Shown here in pieces: positions 5,623-7,949 of a stretch of 7,949 nucleotides of DNA. The stretch is from a bacterium. Lineage in GTDB: Bacteria; Actinomycetota; Actinomycetes; Actinomycetales; Actinomycetaceae. The translations under genes and the position numbers were made by a program. The stretch covers positions 6,565 to 14,513 of the forward strand of contig JAUNRP010000022.1 of the NCBI GenBank assembly GCA_030544165.1, read 5' to 3'. Position 1 is the first letter of the stretch. Every line of letters starts with the position of its first letter. A model generated the notes under the pieces. It saw only the letters and a list, made by a program, of their open reading frames with translations, made no database searches and was not told where the DNA came from.

Positions 5623-5909
5623 CACTCACCTTTTTCGAGCGTGGCCCAAAGCCCATAGCCGTGCATGGCCGCCACATCCGTCTCCATGGGCTCGCGGCCG
5701 CCCTGCGAGACCACCGCTTTGCCCTGCTCGTGGACGCGCAGCATGAGCCGGTGCGCCTTGAGTTCCGGGTAGCCGAAGTAGGTCTGGAACACGTACGTCA
5801 CGTAGCTCATGAGGTTGATCGGATCGTTCCAGACCACCACGTTCCACGGCTGGTCCGTGGTGGCAGCGACCTCGTGGTCCTGCTGTGGAACGGTCATCAT
5901 GAGTGCCAT
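5622..5909 (-). CDS. clpS: ATP-dependent Clp protease adaptor ClpS
   Basis: Cytoplasmic adaptor that binds N-terminal destabilising residues and delivers N-degron substrates to the Clp unfoldase (ClpC type in actinobacteria). The 95-aa product has a short flexible N-terminus (1-20), then PWNVVVWNDPINLMSYV (21-37), HRLMLRVHEQGKAVVSQG (53-70) and MHGYGLWATLEK (82-93). The substrate-pocket residues equivalent to E. coli Asn34, Asp35, Met40 and His66 are Asn28, Asp29, Met34 and His60, so binding should be intact. The start is uncertain: ATGs at 5909, 5900 and 5897 give 95, 92 or 91 aa, none with a Shine-Dalgarno. The first was used. AACAAT ends 7 nt before the 5900 ATG, which would suit a leaderless start there. 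Diverges from pncB. Confidence 0.96.
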   Translation of the reverse strand: MALMMTVPQQDHEVAATTDQPWNVVVWNDPINLMSYVTYVFQTYFGYPELKAHRLMLRVHEQGKAVVSQGGREPMETDVAAMHGYGLWATLEKGE

Positions 5910-5947
5910 TGTTGCATCGGGATTGGCGGTTCGTGCGTGGTTCGATG

Positions 5948-5970
5948 GGCGGTACCGCCTCTCCGTACGG
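5948..5970. promoter_or_regulatory. Tandem palindromes between clpS and pncB, candidate operator
   Basis: GGCGGTACCGCC (5948-5959) is a perfect 12-bp palindrome and CCGTACGG (5963-5970) a perfect 8-bp palindrome. Both have a GTAC core, and their centres are 13 bp apart. They lie in the 98-bp divergent region, just upstream of where the pncB -35 would be, so a bound repressor could affect pncB, clpS or both. No regulator is encoded in the window. The rest of 5910-6007 holds the pncB -10 and nothing else recognised. Confidence 0.4.
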
Positions 5971-5993
5971 CGGCGGTGGCGTGATCCGGCGGG

Positions 5994-5999
5994 TAGCGT
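5994..5999 (+). promoter_or_regulatory. -10 element of a probable leaderless pncB promoter
   Basis: TAGCGT fits TANNNT and ends 8 nt before the pncB ATG. The bases between are pyrimidine-rich (TTCCTTCC), so no ribosome binding site is present. A transcript with a 0-2 nt leader is the simplest reading. The -35 region is GC-rich and not recognisable. Confidence 0.5.
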
Positions 6000-6007
6000 T
6001 TCCTTCC

Positions 6008-7348
6008 ATGACGCACGGTTCCACCGCCCTCCTGACGGACATGTACGAGCTCACCATGATCGAGGCCACCCTCGAGACGGGGGCCGCCGAGAGGCGCTGC
6101 GTGTTCGAGGTGTTCAACCGTCGGCTCCCTCTCGGGCGCCGGTATGCGGTGGTGGCGGGGATCGGGCGCGTGCTGGAGGACCTGGAGCGTTTCCGGTTCG
6201 GGGACGCGGAGATCTCCTGGCTCCGTGAGCGCGGCGTGGTGGGTGCGCGGACGCTCGAGTACCTGGCCGACTACCGCTTCGGCGGCTCGATCCTGGCCTA
6301 CGGCGAGGGCGAGTGCTTCTTCCCCGGCTCCCCCGTGATGACCGTGGAGGGGACGTTCGCGGAGGCCGTGGTGCTGGAGACCATGATCCTCTCGATCCTC
6401 AACCACGATTCCGCCGTTGCCGCGGCCGCCTCCCGCATGACCGTGGCCGCGCACGGCCGCCCCTGCCTGGAGATGGGGGCGCGCCGCACCCACGAGTGGG
6501 CCGCTGTTGCCGCAGCCCGGGCGACGGCGGTGGCCGGGTTCTCCGGCACGTCCGATCTGGAGGCGGCGCGCCGCTACGGGTTGCGTCCCATCGGTACCGC
6601 CGCGCACTCGTTCACCCTTCTTCACGACGACGAGGAGGCGGCGTTCGCGGCACAGGTGGAGGCTCTCGGGCCCGGGACAACGTTGCTGGTGGACACCTAT
6701 GACGTGGAGGTGGGTGTGGAGCGGGCCGTGGCGGCTGCCCGTGCCGCTGGCGGGGAACTGGGCGCCGTGCGCCTGGACTCCGGAGACCTGGTGGCCCAGG
6801 CGTTCACGGTGCGCAAGCAGTTGGACGATCTCGGCGCCACCTCGACCAAGATCACCGTCACCTCCGACCTCGACGAGTACGCGATCGCCTCGCTGAACGC
6901 CGCCCCCGTGGACTCCTACGGCGTGGGCACCAAGGTGGTGACCGGTTCCGGCCATCCCACGGCGGAGCTCGTGTACAAGCTGGTGGAGCGTGAGAACAGC
7001 GCGGGCGAGATGGAGTCGGTGCAGAAGGAGTCCACCTCGAAGAAGTCGGTGGGCGGCAAGAAGTTCGCCGGCCGCGTGCTGGAGCGTGGCGTGGCGGCCG
7101 AGGAGGTCACCGTGTTGACGCACGATGCCGAGGCCGCGAGGGCCAAGCTCGCCGAACTGGGGGCGCGGCAGCTCCAGGTGGAGGTGGTGCGCGACGGCGT
7201 GGTGAACGCCGAGCACGTGGGGCCGGAGGCCGTCCAGGCGGCGGCGGCCCGGCATGTGGCCTCGCGGGCCGAGCTGCCGCACCCGGCGTGGCGGTTGTCC
7301 GAGGGGGACGTGGCGATCCCGACGCGGCACATCACGCTGGAGGGCTGA
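6008..7348 (+). CDS. pncB: Nicotinate phosphoribosyltransferase
   Basis: Joins nicotinate to PRPP, with ATP hydrolysis, to give nicotinate mononucleotide, the entry step of NAD salvage (Preiss-Handler pathway); cytoplasmic. The 446-aa length is usual. Family blocks: LLTDMYELTMIEATL (8-22), RCVFEVFNRRLP (30-41), GFSGTSDLEAARRYGL (177-192), GTAAHSFTL (196-204) where His200 should be the autophosphorylated histidine, LLVDTYDVEVG (226-236), GAVRLDSGDLVAQAF (252-266), VTSDLDEYAI (284-293) and SYGVGTKVVTG (303-313). The ATG at 6008 was chosen because homology begins there and TAGCGT precedes it at leaderless distance; upstream in-frame codons overlap clpS. The adjacent divergent clpS repeats the order of M. 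tuberculosis pncB1 (Rv1330c) and clpS (Rv1331). The gene converges on DUF3039 with 34 bp between stops and no clear terminator. Confidence 0.97.
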   Translation: MTHGSTALLTDMYELTMIEATLETGAAERRCVFEVFNRRLPLGRRYAVVAGIGRVLEDLERFRFGDAEISWLRERGVVGARTLEYLADYRFGGSILAYGEGECFFPGSPVMTVEGTFAEAVVLETMILSILNHDSAVAAAASRMTVAAHGRPCLEMGARRTHEWAAVAAARATAVAGFSGTSDLEAARRYGLRPIGTAAHSFTLLHDDEEAAFAAQVEALGPGTTLLVDTYDVEVGVERAVAAARAAGGELGAVRLDSGDLVAQAFTVRKQLDDLGATSTKITVTSDLDEYAIASLNAAPVDSYGVGTKVVTGSGHPTAELVYKLVERENSAGEMESVQKESTSKKSVGGKKFAGRVLERGVAAEEVTVLTHDAEAARAKLAELGARQLQVEVVRDGVVNAEHVGPEAVQAAAARHVASRAELPHPAWRLSEGDVAIPTRHITLEG

Positions 7349-7382
7349 GGGAAGTATCCCAGGGCGCTCTCCGGGGCGCGAA

Positions 7383-7703
7383 TTACTTGCCGCCGCCCTG
7401 GAGCTTGGCGTAGATCTCCTTGCACTCGGGGCACACCGGGTACTTGGAGGGATCGCGCTTGGGGGTCCAGACCTTTCCGCACAGCGCCACCACGGGACGC
7501 CCGGAAGCCTGCGAGCGCGTCATGCGGTCCTTGCGGACGTAGTGGGCGAACCGATCGGCGTCTTCGCCGTCTTCTTCCGTCTCCTCGCGCTCCAGCACTC
7601 CGACGGAGGACTCCGTCTCCCGCTGCGGCGCCGCCGGTGCGGTGGGCGGCTCGGGGGCGCCGGGGTTGGAGGAGGCGTGTGCGAGATCGAGACGGATGCG
7701 CAT
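7383..7703 (-). CDS. DUF3039 family small zinc-binding-like protein
   Basis: A 106-aa soluble protein of an actinobacterial family of unknown function. The N-terminal half (about 11-50) is Pro/Ala- and acid-rich and probably disordered. The conserved C-terminal part reads RFAHYVRKDRM (51-61), then ALCGKVWTPKRDPSKYPVCP (73-92) and CKEIYAKLQGG (94-104). Cys75, Cys91 and Cys94, with His54, could bind one zinc ion (H-C-C-x2-C); this is inferred from the pattern. The ATG at 7703 was chosen because TAGACT ends exactly 7 nt before it, with no Shine-Dalgarno, indicating a leaderless start; longer frames to 7805 lack family features. It converges on pncB and follows the HU gene on the same strand after a terminator, so it is probably transcribed alone. 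Confidence 0.88.
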   Translation of the reverse strand: MRIRLDLAHASSNPGAPEPPTAPAAPQRETESSVGVLEREETEEDGEDADRFAHYVRKDRMTRSQASGRPVVALCGKVWTPKRDPSKYPVCPECKEIYAKLQGGGK

Positions 7704-7710
7704 GGGGATG

Positions 7711-7716
7711 AGTCTA
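7711..7716 (-). promoter_or_regulatory. -10 element of a probable leaderless DUF3039 promoter
   Basis: TAGACT on the minus strand fits TANNNT and ends 7 nt before the ATG at 7703. CATCCCC separates them and contains no ribosome binding site. An independent promoter is expected because the HU terminator lies upstream. No clear -35 was found in the GC-rich 7717-7803 stretch, which otherwise shows nothing I recognise. Confidence 0.55.
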
Positions 7717-7803
7717 CGGGGCTGGGAGGTGAGGGATCGGGTTGGGTGAGTGCACGTCGTCGGGGAGAGGGAGCAGTCCCCGGCGGAAGGGGCGCCTCCG
7801 GGC

Positions 7804-7841
7804 AAACGAAAGTGGGAGCAGCCTCGCGACTGCTCCCACTT
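7804..7841 (-). terminator. Rho-independent terminator of the HU gene
   Basis: On the minus strand a perfect 12-bp stem (7841-7830 with 7821-7810, AAGTGGGAGCAG/CTGCTCCCACTT) encloses an 8-nt loop. It runs into a T-rich tail TTTCGTTT (overlapping the stem end, to 7804). It lies 25 nt after the HU stop codon, with no other gene between. Confidence 0.9.
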
Positions 7842-7866
7842 CCTTGAGGTACTGCGGTAGGCGAAC

Positions 7867-7949
7867 CTACTTCTGGACGGCCTTCTTCAGGGCCGAGCCT
7901 GCGGAGACCTTGACGCCGTAGCCCGCGGGGCTCTTGATCTCCTCGCCGG
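7867..7949 (-). CDS. hup: HU family DNA-binding protein, C-terminal end only (N-terminus outside window)
   Basis: The last 26 codons and a TAG stop are visible. The residues GEEIKSPAGYGVKVSAGSAL (first 20) followed by KKAVQK match the C-terminal strand and helix of HU/IHF-type histone-like proteins, where a TGEEI-like turn leads to a ...KVxAGxxLKxAV end. HU is a dimeric, sequence-nonspecific nucleoid protein that bends and compacts DNA. The chain ends directly after this helix, so this is the short, ~90-residue type, not the actinobacterial HupB with a Lys/Ala-rich tail. A strong terminator follows. The call rests on 26 residues, but the pattern is characteristic. The symbol is generic since actinobacteria can have more than one HU-like gene. 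Confidence 0.85.
   Translation of the reverse strand, partial: GEEIKSPAGYGVKVSAGSALKKAVQK

Noticed and set aside
5897..7330. 477-codon open frame on the minus strand opposite pncB
   Set aside because: The product is His/Gly/Arg-rich low-complexity sequence typical of GC-rich antisense frames, and pncB on the other strand is unambiguous.
7349..7382. Shared terminator between pncB and DUF3039
   Set aside because: The 34-bp gap has only a weak GGGA/TCCC stem and GCGC repeats with no T-tract, so no terminator is supported.

Overview
The window is GC-rich, gene-dense chromosomal DNA from an actinobacterium. Support for this comes from the DUF3054, DUF2017, DUF3039 and DUF4916 families, the ClpS and HU sequence types, and the frequent use of a TANNNT -10 element 6-8 nt before start codons. 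The gene order pncB < > clpS-DUF2017-murI-MBL-rph-rdgB > < DUF3054 matches the Mycobacterium tuberculosis Rv1330c-Rv1342c block as I recall it, but lacks the mec/cysO/cysM/rhomboid segment found there. That points to a non-mycobacterial actinobacterium, perhaps Micrococcales or Actinomycetales. The genus cannot be determined from the sequence. I see no mobile element, prophage, CRISPR array or resistance cassette.

Layout. Positions 1-482 (minus) hold most of a Bcp-type peroxiredoxin. A tRNA-Lys(CTT) with promoter and a strong terminator occupies 542-695 (plus). Next on the plus strand is a translationally overlapping pair: a DUF4916 Nudix-like protein (772-1308) and a DUF3054 membrane protein (1305-1745). 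The DUF3054 gene collides tail to tail with rdgB and overlaps it by 41 bp. From 5909 down to 1705 a minus-strand cluster reads clpS, DUF2017, murI, a metallo-beta-lactamase-fold phosphodiesterase-like gene, rph and rdgB. pncB (6008-7348, plus) is divergent from clpS across a 98-bp region that contains two palindromes. DUF3039 (7383-7703, minus) converges on pncB. The 3' end of an HU gene (7867-7949, minus) and its terminator close the window.

Functions. Most genes are core housekeeping: peroxide detoxification (bcp), NAD salvage (pncB), N-degron recognition for Clp proteolysis (clpS), D-glutamate for peptidoglycan (murI), tRNA 3' maturation (rph), nucleotide-pool cleaning (rdgB) and nucleoid structure (HU). 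The less understood parts are DUF2017 coupled to clpS, the MBL protein coupled to murI (positional counterpart of Rv1339), the degenerate Nudix protein, DUF3054 and DUF3039.

The minus cluster probably splits into clpS-DUF2017, murI-MBL and rph-rdgB units. Hairpins sit in the 4904-4986 and 3192-3293 gaps, and murI and rph each have a -10-like element just before the start codon. No wholly new multi-gene system is evident. The most interesting signals are the recurrent leaderless-promoter geometry, the two coupled pairs (clpS/DUF2017 and murI/MBL) and the palindromes between clpS and pncB.
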